Assembly (NCBI GenBank): GCA_944472155.2
Contig: OX235279.1
Span: forward strand, 160,602,199-160,666,198
DNA: 64,000 nt
DNA from: Trichobilharzia szidati
Taxonomy: Eukaryota > Platyhelminthes > Trematoda > Strigeidida > Schistosomatidae
Direction: 5' to 3'
Shown: one piece after another, positions 27,901 to 39,900 of the stretch
Position numbering within the stretch: the stretch's first letter is position 1
Layout of the letters: every line of letters starts with the position of its first letter
The notes under the pieces: generated by a model
Database searches by the model: none
What the model saw: the letters and a program-made list of their open reading frames with translations, nothing else
What the model was told of the DNA's origin: nothing
Made by a program: the position numbers and the translations under genes

Positions 27901-30900
27901 GGTTTTCTCGTGTTTGTGTCTCCCGAGCACCACTTAGTCTACGCAGTATTATTGAGCCTAGCACTTTAGATACTATATTAGTCAAGCTAATCCCTCTGTG
28001 ATTATCACAAGAAGACTTGTCTCCCTTCTTGTATATCGGGATGATCAGTGACTTACACCAACCCGATGGGACTTCCTCTGATTTCCAGACGCTGCCTAGA
28101 ACCTCAGTTAACGCAGATAGTAAACTGTCTCCACCGTAATAAAATACCTCTGGAGTCAATAAATCAGGTCCCGCTGCTTTGCCTTGCTTCAGATTAGTGA
28201 CAGCTTTAGTAACCTCAGTTAAGGATGGAGGACCTGTGTCTATATCCCATTCAGGGAGGTGTTGGATGTCCGGCAGGTTAAGTGTGGCTGTGGGCCAATC
28301 CTGGGAGCTAATTATGGTGTTATTTTTCTCAGAGATTGTTTCGCTTATCATTTGCCCTTTACCACCTGTTTCCCTGATAAGCCTGAATAGTTGTCTGGTG
28401 TTGCCTAACGCCGATGCTTTTTCCATCTCTTTCGCCTTTGTCAACCACCACTGTTCACGGTCCTTGCGGAGACTTTTCGTAAGTTTCTTTTTGTGCAGCT
28501 TTCGCTCCTCATTGAATTCGGAGCTCGCCGGAATAAGTCTTCTAGCATCTATCAGTTCGGATGAGGCAGTCGAAATCCAATGGTTTTTACTCACCTTTGG
28601 ATTTACCTTATTCACAGCTTTTACAGCTGTATCTATGGCTGACTGAATATTCTTCCAGGATTCTTCAGGGTAAGCGCAGCTGTCGAACTCAGATATGTGT
28701 TTAGGTAGTTCTTCCTCAAATAGGAACTTAGTTTTCTGATCGAGCTGGGGATGTGATGGTTTTACCGCTAACTGTTTCCTACGTCCGTTCAGTCGTAAGC
28801 ACACACGAGCGAGGACCAGTGCGTGATCGGTATCTACACACGTGTTCCAGAAGGAGCGACAATCTCCTACCGACCCACGCCAACGATAGCTTATTGCTAT
28901 GTGGTCTATTTGTGTCCAGCGTTGGTTTGATGATGGGGGTCGCCAGGTCAAACAGTGTCTCTCCTTGTGTTTGAAGTTAGTGCTAACAAGAAACAAATGA
29001 TTATCTGAACAGAACTGTAGGAGACGGTCACCGTTGTCGGTTCGCTGGCACGGAATTCCGTATGTGCCACCGACATTCTTCTCAGATTGACACAATTTCC
29101 CTACTTGAGCATTAAAGTCACCAGCTAAAACGACTATATCTGAGCGTTTAGCCTTTCGCAGCAAACTAGACAGCTTTTGGTAGAACCCATCCTTCGTTTC
29201 ATCCGAACTGCAGTCAGTGGGGGCGTAGGCGGAGATTACGAAAAGGCATCGGCGGGTAATGCAGTCCTTTCTCCTTTTCACTGATCCGTTCAGACGGACA
29301 GCACACATTCGGCTATCTACCGGGATCCAGTCAGGTAATGTCTTTTGCGCTCTAGTACTTAAAGCTATCCCAACAACAGCTAATCAACTAAAGTCAAGGA
29401 AATTTCCACAAAAATTCAGGATCATTCAAACCTGGATGTCCAAGGTAAGGATAATGTCTGGACTAACTTCTTTTGGACGCCCGAATTAGGCTACTTAATA
29501 CGGATCCCAACAGGCTTAGCAATATTTAGTAGTCGAACTCTTAAGGCGAAGTTGAGATTTGTTGGTATGCGGTAAATGGCTCTGAAAGCCACCTTGTTAA
29601 CATCAATCTTGTGTTCTGTATCCACAAGATGAGATTGAATAGCGCTACCAATAGATTTTGTTTGTCCTTTACTTAACCACATAGGGTGATGTTCGACGAG
29701 AAACACGCCTAATTGTATGGCCTATGTAACTGGCTCACTCCACAGGAGCACATAAACTGGTAGAATAACCTTCAGGAGGAAAACAACCAATCAGAAGACA
29801 TTGTATCTCTACTAACAATAACGAATAGTAATGTGCATAAAAATCTATAAATATCTTTTGATTTTCTCAATAAACGATCTGTTGCCTGGCCCTTGTCTTC
29901 AGTCGTTACAGGTGTACATAATTTCTCTATATAAAGATATCACATTCCAAATAAACATTCCTCTCCCAAGTCTGTTGTCTTCTACTGTTACACTATGACA
30001 AAAAATGCATTTACCCGTGAGAATTAAAACAGGAGAGATCTATTCACACTGTTGAGTCAAATAAAAAGAAAAATGTATGCAAAAGTTAGAAAGAATCTCA
30101 CCTTACTAATGTATCCCATAGCCTCGAGTAACCACCGCATTGCACGGATTCGTTGATCTACGCCAGAGCAATGAAATTCCCGTATAATGACTAACTGCTG
30201 AGCTAAAGCTGCTTCTATCGGTTCAGGATGCATATATTTTGGAGTCTCTGGCGATGGAACCGAATCAGCTGGATGATGGTCAGCTTTATGCACATGTGGT
30301 ACAAGAATTCGTTCGACAAAAGACATCTTTTGTGGTGTTTGTCTTGTACTGCTGTTATCTTTTGAAAACTCTTTCGCCTCTTCTGAATAATTTGAATGTG
30401 CTAGACGCCATAGTAATGCTATACACATATCAGCTGTATTCGGATCCTTAGTGGTAATGCCGATTCTACCGATCATATTCAACAGTCGAGCGCGTGCATG
30501 ACGTATGGTAGATGGTTCATCGGGTGGGGGTGATGAGATACAAGCAGATTTTCTTCTCCCGTTTGCTTGAGAAGAATCAGAAGATTTCATTTCTGGGGAA
30601 ACTTGTGCAAGAGCTTGAAGATCCAGATTCATCCAACTCTACAAATTTCAAGGTGAGCAAAAAGACGTTTTGCAAGATATCATGTAACCATTGTGATCAA
30701 TTGAAATATTCACTGTTTAGGTGTCTAATTCCATGCAGGAAAAGCAGTAAGGACGTGAGATTTTGTTATGTATGAATATTATGACCTTGTAGACTACGAG
30801 CGAATCTAACTTAATGCGCTAGCTAATCTGTCTTAATCGCACGTCAACAACAACAACGACAATACCGCCGGACACGCAAGACAAAGAAAGAAGACTGGAC

Positions 30901-33900
30901 GTTGACACGAGAGCTTATACTGTCTCTACAACAGTCGAAAATATTAAACAAAACTCCGTATTTATACAGTTAGGAAAATCAATGCCACATTTAAAAAATA
31001 TTAACAGCCAATCGGAATTCAGTAAATTCAATCATGCAGGTGTGAAAAATGACTAATCATGCAGGTGGGAAAAATCAATATTGATGAGTCACCGGTGTAT
31101 TTTTTTTATTCCTTCAGGTTCCCAGTGGAACATAGGGCTTCAAGCTAGAAGCTTGAAGTTTCTGTAGCAGTGTTTATTTTTACAGGATGAGGTTACTAGC
31201 CTCAATCCTAACCTTTCCTCTTTACCAGGTTTTTATTTCTGGCTTATCGAGTTAAAGGAGTGCGTCAGCTGGAATTCAAAGCCGGGACCATGTGCATGGT
31301 CGGCGAGCGTCCTAACCGCTGTGCCACTGACGCACAACACTAATGTATATATCAGATATATTTTCTCCATTATGGATAAGATTTTATCTTGATAAATCAC
31401 ACAGTGTTGTACAGTTATGTTAACTAATGCGTTTCGAGCACAAACTATTGCTCATAATCATATCAATCATATCATATAACTTGATATGATTATGAGCAAT
31501 AGTTTCTGCTCAAAACGTCATCAGTTAATATAACTGTACAACATTGTGTGATTTATCAAAATAAAATCTTATCCATAATGGAGTTATAACCTCGCCTAGA
31601 TTACTAGGTCACTAGTTTTCTAACCAGTCCCAAGCCCGGATAAAGAGGGAGGGTTGGGGCGTGGTGCTAGCAACTCCACCCCCAAAACTTAACCAAATTG
31701 CTACAAAAACTTCAAAGCACAAATATATTAAAAATTCTAAAATTATCATTAATCGGGGAAGTGAAATGACGCAGGCTGGTGAAAGCCTTCGGGAAGCCAG
31801 TCAGACGATGTGCCTTCTTTCGATGAAAGTAAAAATAAGGATAGGGACGCGGAATATTCGTACAATGTACGAAACTGGAAAGGCTGCTCAGATAGCCGCA
31901 GAAATGAGGAGATATAAAATAGAAGTGTTAGGAATTTGTGAGAGCAGATGGAACGGATGCGGAAGGTGCCAACTACCAACTGGAGAGACAATAATCTACT
32001 CCGGTCACCCAGAGGACAACCACGAGCGCACCGAGGGAGTGGCCATCATGGTGTCACCAACAGCAGGTAAAGCTCTCATGCAGTGGGAACCAATCTCCTC
32101 CAGGATAATGACAGCCAGGTTCAACTCAAAAGGAGAGAAGGTAACAGTCATTCAATGCTGTGCTCCTACAAACGTCTCAGAAAAAGAGAAGAAGGAGGAT
32201 TTCTACAGTCGACTCCAAGCAGTAATGGACAACGTCCCAAAGAGCGATATCAAAATCCTGATGGGTGATATGAATGCGAAGCTGGGAGGAGACAATACAG
32301 GTAGAAAACTCACCATGGGTGGCGAGTCCCTCGTGAAATGAACGGAAATGGGGAACTCTTCTCAGACTTCTGCGCCTTCAATGATTTGGTGATTGGCGGC
32401 AGTGTGTTCAAACACAGGGATATACACAAGGCGACATGGATTTCACCAGATGGACACGCCAAAAACCAGACTGACTTCATTTCAATCCCAAGGAAGTGGA
32501 GACGAAGCCTACTGGACACAAGATCGAGGAGAGGAGCAGATGTGGGTTCAGACCACTATCTAGTACAAGGGATTTTCAAGGCGAAGCTAAAAGCCTCGAG
32601 GATACCTGGGGATAGGCCACAATGCAAGCTCAACACCCAAAAACTGAAGGACGCAACCACAAAGGACACTTTCACTGCAACTGTCAGAGCAGAGCAGGGA
32701 CCTGAGGACACTATATCAGATAACCAAGTCTCTATCCGGGAAGAGATCAACACAAGTGAAACCTAAAAAAGACAGCCAAGGGAACCCAATTACCAAGGAA
32801 GAAAGACAGATTAAACAATGGGCGGACCACTTCAAAGGACTCTTGAACCGACCACCACCTGCAACCCGTCCAGAAATACCAACTACAGCACGTACACAAC
32901 TGCAAGTTGACACCAATCCTCCAGCGAAAGCTGAAGTCTTGAATGCAATCAAGCTTCTGAAAGCTGGAAAAGCAGCTGAACCAGATGGAATACCGCCTGA
33001 AGCACTGAAAGCGGACCCGGAGACGACAGCAAATATGCTGACTGCATTATTGCAAAAAGTGTGGAAAGAGGGAAAGGTGCCTACTGACTGGAGGAAAGGT
33101 TACCTCGTGAAACTACCAAAGAAGGGTGACCCAGGACTCTGCAAGAACTGGCGAGGAATCATGCTCCTGTCGACGCCAAGTAAAATCCTGAGTCGCATCA
33201 TCCTGGAGAGAATAAAGGACGCACTGGATACAGAACTCCGACCAGAACAAGCTGGATTCAGGAAAGGCAAATCATGTTCTGACCAAATTGCAACTTTACG
33301 CATCATCATTGAACAAAGCATGGAATGGCAATCAAACCTCTACCTCAACTTCATAGACTTTGAGAAGGCCTTCGACAGCGTTGACCGCGAAGTAATCTGG
33401 AAACTACTCGAGTACTATGGCGTACCCCAAATATTCATCAACCTTATTCAACAGCTGTACGACAACAGCACATGTCAAGTGATCCACAACGGAAAACTCA
33501 GCGAAGCGTTTCGAGTAAACACAGGAGTCAGACAAGGGTGGTTATTATCACCAATGATATTCCTAATTGTGGTGGACTGGATTATGCGTCAGAGAGTGGG
33601 AAACGAGAAGACAGAGATATCCTGGACCGACGTGAAGAAACTAGAAGACCTGGATTTCGCGGGTGATTTATGTTTGATGTCACACAAAATCGAAGACTTA
33701 CAAGCGAAAACCGAAAAACTGGTCGAAGAAGCAGCAAAGACAGGACTTCAGGTGAACATAGACAAGACGGAGGTTATGGAAATAACCAACCAACAACAAC
33801 AACAGCAGCAGCAACATCCAGCTCCAATCACCATCAACGGGAGGGATTTGAAAGAGGTTACTTCATTCACTTATCAACGGAGCATTGTCTCAACTACAGG

Positions 33901-36900
33901 AGGAACGGACGAAGATGTCAAATCGAGAATCGGGAAGGCGAGAAACATACTCATCAACCTGAAACCAATCTGGAAATCTTCCGCTGCCACTCGGCATCAA
34001 CAACAAAATTCGGATTTTCAATACAAACGTCAAGTCAGTCAGTTCTTCTATACGGATCAGAAACTTGGCGGCAGGTCACAACAGCCTGTTGCAGACCTTT
34101 ATCAACAACTGTCTTTGCTCTACACTGAAGATGAGATGGCCGGAAAGAACAAGAACCAACAAGAAACTATGGGAACAAACAAACAAAACAAGAACCAATC
34201 GCCAAACAAATATGCAGGAGAAAGTGGAGATGGATTGGACACTCGCTGAGGAGGCCACTGGGTGACATCGCGCATCAGGCCAACACTCTAGTGGAATCCG
34301 AAAGGGAAGCGGCGAGTGTGACGTCCAAGGGTGACATGGAGGAGATCGTGTGAAGAGGAGCTGAAACAGTATGGACTAACATGGATGCAATTGAAAAGTA
34401 CAGCAGAAGACAGAAGCAAGTGGAGACGTGCAGCTGAAGCCCTATGTTCCACTAGGAACCTAAGGGAACAATTATAATAATGGAGTTATACTCTACCATA
34501 GTGCCCAAGTTTTATACTTATATCAGATATATTTTATTTTAATACACTCTTTCCCGACCAATAGCTGCTACCTTGACGTGGTGGTCGGGCTTGCATATCG
34601 CAATGACCCAACGAGCTACACTGGCTGCAACTTATGTTCTTGTAGGTTCTAACATGCCAAAAAGGTTGTTTGGATAGCGGTTAGACTAAAAGCAGCTACT
34701 TGATCCAATCCTATGACTTCAAATAAATCACAAAATATTATGCCGGATCGGTCGGGGCCCGGATTAACAACGACCGCGCTTTCTGCTGCCGTGTCACAGG
34801 GCAGAAGTGATAAATATGCTACTGAGACACACCAAATAAAAAAGAATAAACAAAAACAGGCCGTGTGTGACCGGCCACAAGCAGTTTTCCCCTGGGCTCT
34901 ACGGTCACGCAACACTAACCTTTTTTCTATTTCAGGTACCCTAAGACTCAACTCAGGCGTGAGGCTAGCAACCCCACAATCCAACTCAAATTAAAAGCTT
35001 TCAGAGAATCAGGAGCTGCAGATAGACCACAAGCCAGGTTCAACACTCAAAAACTGAAGGACCAGGATACAAAGGACATCTTCGCTGCAAGCATAAAGGA
35101 CAAAGCCGAGACACAAATCAACACTAGCGAAGAGGTCAACGTCGAAAAGCACTGGAACAACTTGAAAACAGTGTGGAGTCAAACCTTCATAAGAGTTCTA
35201 GGCAGAAAGAAGAGACAGCACAAACAGTGGCTCACTATGGACACTTGGAGACTGATAGAAGAGAGAGGGATGGTGAAACAAAAGATTCTCCAGTGCACCG
35301 ATGAGCAACAAAAACAGGATTTGAATGAAAACTACAATAAACTGAACAAAAGAGTAAAGAAGAGTGCCAGAGAAGACAAAAGAAAGTATTATGAAGCCAT
35401 GGCAAGTGAAGCAGAACAAGCTGCAGGGAAAGGAGACCTCGTAACACTCCACCAAACAACTAGGTACCTATCAGGCAAAAGTTTGACACAAATAAGGCCA
35501 ATGAAAGATGACAATGGAAAGTCACTCACCAAAGAAGTGGAGCAAAGGAAACACTGGGCTGAACACTTCCAAAGACTCCTAAATCGACCACCTCCTACAA
35601 CGCGCTCAACAATACTAACAACGCAAGCAGAATGACAAGTGAACATCAACCCACCGACGAGAACAGAAGTCCTGAAGGCAGTGAAGATGCTGAAAGCTGG
35701 AAAAGCAACAGGACCAGATGGAATCCCAGCAGAAGCATTGAAAATGGACCCAGAGACAACAGCGGACTTGATGACGCCACTACTGGAGAAGGTGTGGAAA
35801 GAAGGCAAAGTATCTGAGGATTGGAAGAAAGGATACTTATTCAAACTACCAAAGAAAGGAGACCTAAGTCAATGCAAGAACTGGCGCGAAATTATGCTCC
35901 TGTCCATCCCAAGCAAAATACTAAGCCGCATCATCCTGGAGAGAATCAAACATGCCCTGGATGAAAATCTTCGACCGGAACAGGCTGGATTCATGAGAAA
36001 CCACTCATGTATTGACCAGATTGCCACATTACGGATCATCATTGAACAAAGCTTGGAATGGCAGTCACCTCTCTATCTCAACTTCATCAACTTTGAAAAG
36101 GCCTTCAGCAGACAGCGTCGATCGAGAGGTGATTTGGAAACTACTTCGCTACTACGGCGTGCCACCGACAATTATACATCTCATCCAACAGCTGTACGAC
36201 AATGCTGCATGCCAAGTAATCCACAACGGGAAACTCACGGAATCCTTCGAAGTGAGGACATGAGTAAGACAAGGTTGCCTACTATCGCCAATGATTTTCT
36301 TCATTGCAGTAGACTGGATAATGCGACAAACAGCGGGCAGTGAGGAAACAGGCATAAAATGGACTCACACAAAGAACTTGGAAGATCTGGACTTCGCCGA
36401 TGATATATGTCTGATTTCCCACAAACTGGAAGATATGCAGGCAAAAAGCAACAAGTTGGCAGAAGAAGCATCAAAGATAGGACTTCAGGTGAACATGGAG
36501 AAAACAGAGGTGATGAAGATTCCTGGGCAACGCCGCCAACACCAACAACAACAACAGACAACAATCAGCATAAATGGGAGGAACCTGAAAGAAACAACCT
36601 CTTTCTCCTACCTGGGAAGCATCGTTTCAACAACAGGCGGACGGAGCTGATGAGGATATCAAAGCGAGGATAGGGAAAGCAAGGCAAGCTTTCATTACTC
36701 TCAAGTCTGTGTGCAAATCAACACTCAGCAATCAACATGAAAAATAAGATCCGGATTTTCAACTCCAATGTGAAGTCAATGCTACTTACAATACGTATGG
36801 ATCAGCGACTTGGCACGGAGTCACGAAGAGCACTTCGAACAAACTACAGACCTTCATCAACAGCTGTTTTCGCTCAATACTTCACTCAAGATCAGATGGC

Positions 36901-39900
36901 CGGCCAGAAAAGATCAGCAACAGAGATCTCTGGGAGCGAACTAACACAGCAGGAACCGATTGTGCACCAAATAGGCAGGAAGAAGTGGAGATGGATTGGC
37001 CATACTCTGAGGAAACCATCAGGTGACATCACTAGACAAGCCATCGCTCGAGTGGAACCCGAATGGGAAGTGGAGAGTTATTTGGTCGTCAGTGCGAGGG
37101 TGACATGGAGGAGGAGGTGATGTGAAGAGGAGATGAAAACGTGTGAGCAGACTTGGAGCCAGGTGAAGACTCTAGCAGCTAACCGAACGCAATGGAGACG
37201 CATGGCTGAAGCCCTATGTTCCTCTAGGAATTAAAGGAAACATTAATAATAATACACTTTTTACCACAAAAAGAGAAGCCTTTGGAGAGGGAGTGATGAC
37301 CTAGAACATTGTGAATCAGTCACGTTAAACAAGTATCTAGAAACCCTATATACAGGCATGCATCACTTTAATTACCCGTCTGTGGCAACAAAAAAAGTTA
37401 AAGTGAACACAAAAACAATGATGTGAGGTGGTCAGAGAAGAGTAGAACAACACATGGCTCCAAGCTTCAGCCAGGAATTTTCAGTAGTAGAGTTGTTCTT
37501 ATGCGGTGAGGTTGCTAGCTTCACACCCAATCTTCTCTCTTGACTGCCGGCTAAGTAGGGTTAAAGAGCGTTTTGGTGGCTAGAAACTGAACTCAGGACA
37601 TGTGTGTTATTGGTGATCTCTTTACAACTGAAATACGGTCAGCTCCCCGGCCGGCAATCGAACCCGCGCCTTCCAAGTAACCGGCGCTCATCATTATAAC
37701 TAGCACTGATAAGTTCTCATTATATAAAAATCAGTAAAAGTAATAACTAACCAGTTCAACAAGAAAAAATAAATGCTTCAACTGAGATTGTGTGAATCTA
37801 GAGGATGACAAGTCTGTAAGCAGATTCAATATATTATCTACAGCTGCTCCATTTTGATGCGATGTACGATGCCATAGTGTTGTCAAGTCATCATTGGTAA
37901 TACGTTCTCCCAGTGATCGAAAAAAGTTGCTTAGTGTAGCCATATAAGCAGTGTTATCCAGCTTATCTGAAAACGAAACAAAGCGTAATAATTATCACGG
38001 GGAATATTCAGTAAATTTTGAATCATATTCGTGATTTGCAAATTATACAGTTCGAGGTGAAATTTAGATGCCATTTACATCAGCCAGTAGTGCTCGCTAG
38101 CAAGATCGAAGCGGTCCAAATACTGGACGGGCATTCCTGTATAATGATGTCATGTTTTTGATTTATTTTGATTTATTTATTTTATTCCTTGCCGTTCTCA
38201 GTGGAACGAAGGGCTTCAAGGCTCATCTTTGAAGTTTCAGTAGTAATGGTGTCAATTTTATGGAGTGGAGTTGCTAGCCCCACACCCAAACTTCCATCTT
38301 TACCACGCCTACTACCGGCTTAGCAAGGTTGAGAAGTGCTCCAACCAGAATTTGAACCGCATACCTCATAAGTGGTTGGCGAGCATTCTACTGCTGGACC
38401 ATCGACGTTAGTGGCATACAGACCACATTTGATAACTGAGCATTTTAGTCTACACTGATAGTTGTAATGAAATCCTTGCAACTCACTCCGACTTAGTTGA
38501 ATTTTTCTCTCTTGTGCAAAGATGTATGTATATATAGATCATTTTATGCGTGTTTTGTCTATAAGAGTCAAGTCAAGAGTCAGTATAAAGTCCTATGATT
38601 GAACATATATCTAAACGCTGGTCACTGAATTATTATTATTAATGTTTCCTTTAATTCGTAGAGGAACATAGGGCTTCAGCCATGCGTCTCCATTGCGTTC
38701 GGTTAGCTGCTAGAGTCTTCACCTGGCTCCAAGTCTGCTCACACGTTTTCATCTCCTCTTCACATCACCTCCTCCTCCATGTCACCCTCGCACTGACGAC
38801 CAAATAACTCTCCACTACCCATTCGGGTTCCACTCGAGCGATGGCTTGTCTAGTGATGTCACCTGATGGTTTCCTCAGAGTATGGCCAATCCATCTCCAC
38901 TTCTTCCTGCCTATTTGGTGCACAATCGGTTCCTGCTGTGTTAGTTCGCGCCCAGAGATCTCTGTTGTTGATCTTTTCTGGCCGGCCATCTGATCTTGAG
39001 TGAAGTGTTGAGCGAAAACAGCTGTTGATGAAGGCCTGTAGTTTGTTCGAAGTGCTCTTCGTGACTCCGTGCCAAGTCGCTGATCCATACGTATTGTAAG
39101 TAGCATTGACTTCACATTGGAGTTGAAAATCCGGATCTTATTTTTCATGTTGATTGCTGAGTGTTGATTTGCACACAGACTTGAGAGTAATGAAAGCTTG
39201 CCTTGCTTTCCCTATCCTCGCTTTGATATCCTCATCAGCTCCGTCCGCCTGTTGTTGAAACGATGCTTCTTAGGTGGATAGGTGTTTCTTAGGTATTTGG
39301 CTGAATTTCAACATATATTTCGTGACGACAAACCAACATCAATCAAGGGGATCAGTGAAAGCCAGGGAATACTGGACCGCTACTTCGTTCTAGTTTGGAA
39401 CTTTCCATCGGTGCACACCCACGAACTCACTTTGGGGCGGAACTCGTGATCTAATGGTTTCAAGACCAAGGTCATTGACCATTTAGCCACTTCGGAAGAA
39501 AATCACTGAACTTGAATCCTATCATCATCAATTCGTGATATAGCTGTGCTTCTAATCAATTCCTTCGATGAACAATGACTGCACCTTGACATGGTGGACC
39601 CTATCGGTCACAGCTTCTTCTTACAGCTTCAGAACATCCATCCGGTAGCCATTTATGAGCTGACGTTTATTTAGATTGTGAGTTTTTCGTAGGAATTTGG
39701 ATTAATTTCTGTCTGGGACTCTTTTTTTTATTTTGGTTACAGCTTGATTCCACACCGTATTTTCAGTACAAGCATGGCATTTTCAGCATGGATATCGGTA
39801 GACCAAATTTTACAGGCCGACCATAGATATCGGGTGTGCGTCGGCAGGGGATCGAACCTCGGACCATGTGCATGATCGGCGAGAGTCCTAACCACTGTGC

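Larger units (their letters stand above)
31589..34476 (+). mobile_element. RTE-type LINE (family B, SR2-like), nested copy 1
   Basis: Flanked by the 14-bp direct repeat ATAATGGAGTTATA (31575-31588, 34477-34490), which lies inside the palindromic element, so it inserted later. Has a leader (gtgctagcaactccacc at about 31660), endonuclease, RT and a 3' end 'gaagccctatgttccacta' with an A/T-rich tail. Confidence 0.9.
31365..34518. mobile_element. Palindromic PLE-derived element, interrupted by an RTE LINE
   Basis: Arms 31367-31466 and 31481-31582 are inverted copies of the same sequence that ends the 12824-14149 element, here shortened to about 100 bp. A right-hand tail (34491-34518, 'cccaagttttatactta') matches the 14110-14149 tail. 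The whole is flanked by TATATCAGATATATTTT at 31348-31364 and 34519-34535. The tail is separated from the arms by the RTE insertion at 31589-34476. Confidence 0.85.

Noticed and set aside
27294..28974. Plus-strand open frames of 73-155 codons
   Set aside because: They lie antisense to the intact LINE family A polymerase and have no motifs; shadows of a real frame.
33472..34128. Plus-strand frames of 64 and 152 codons inside RTE copy 1
   Set aside because: Alternate-frame readings of the RT region; the RT motifs are in the 32756-34249 frame.
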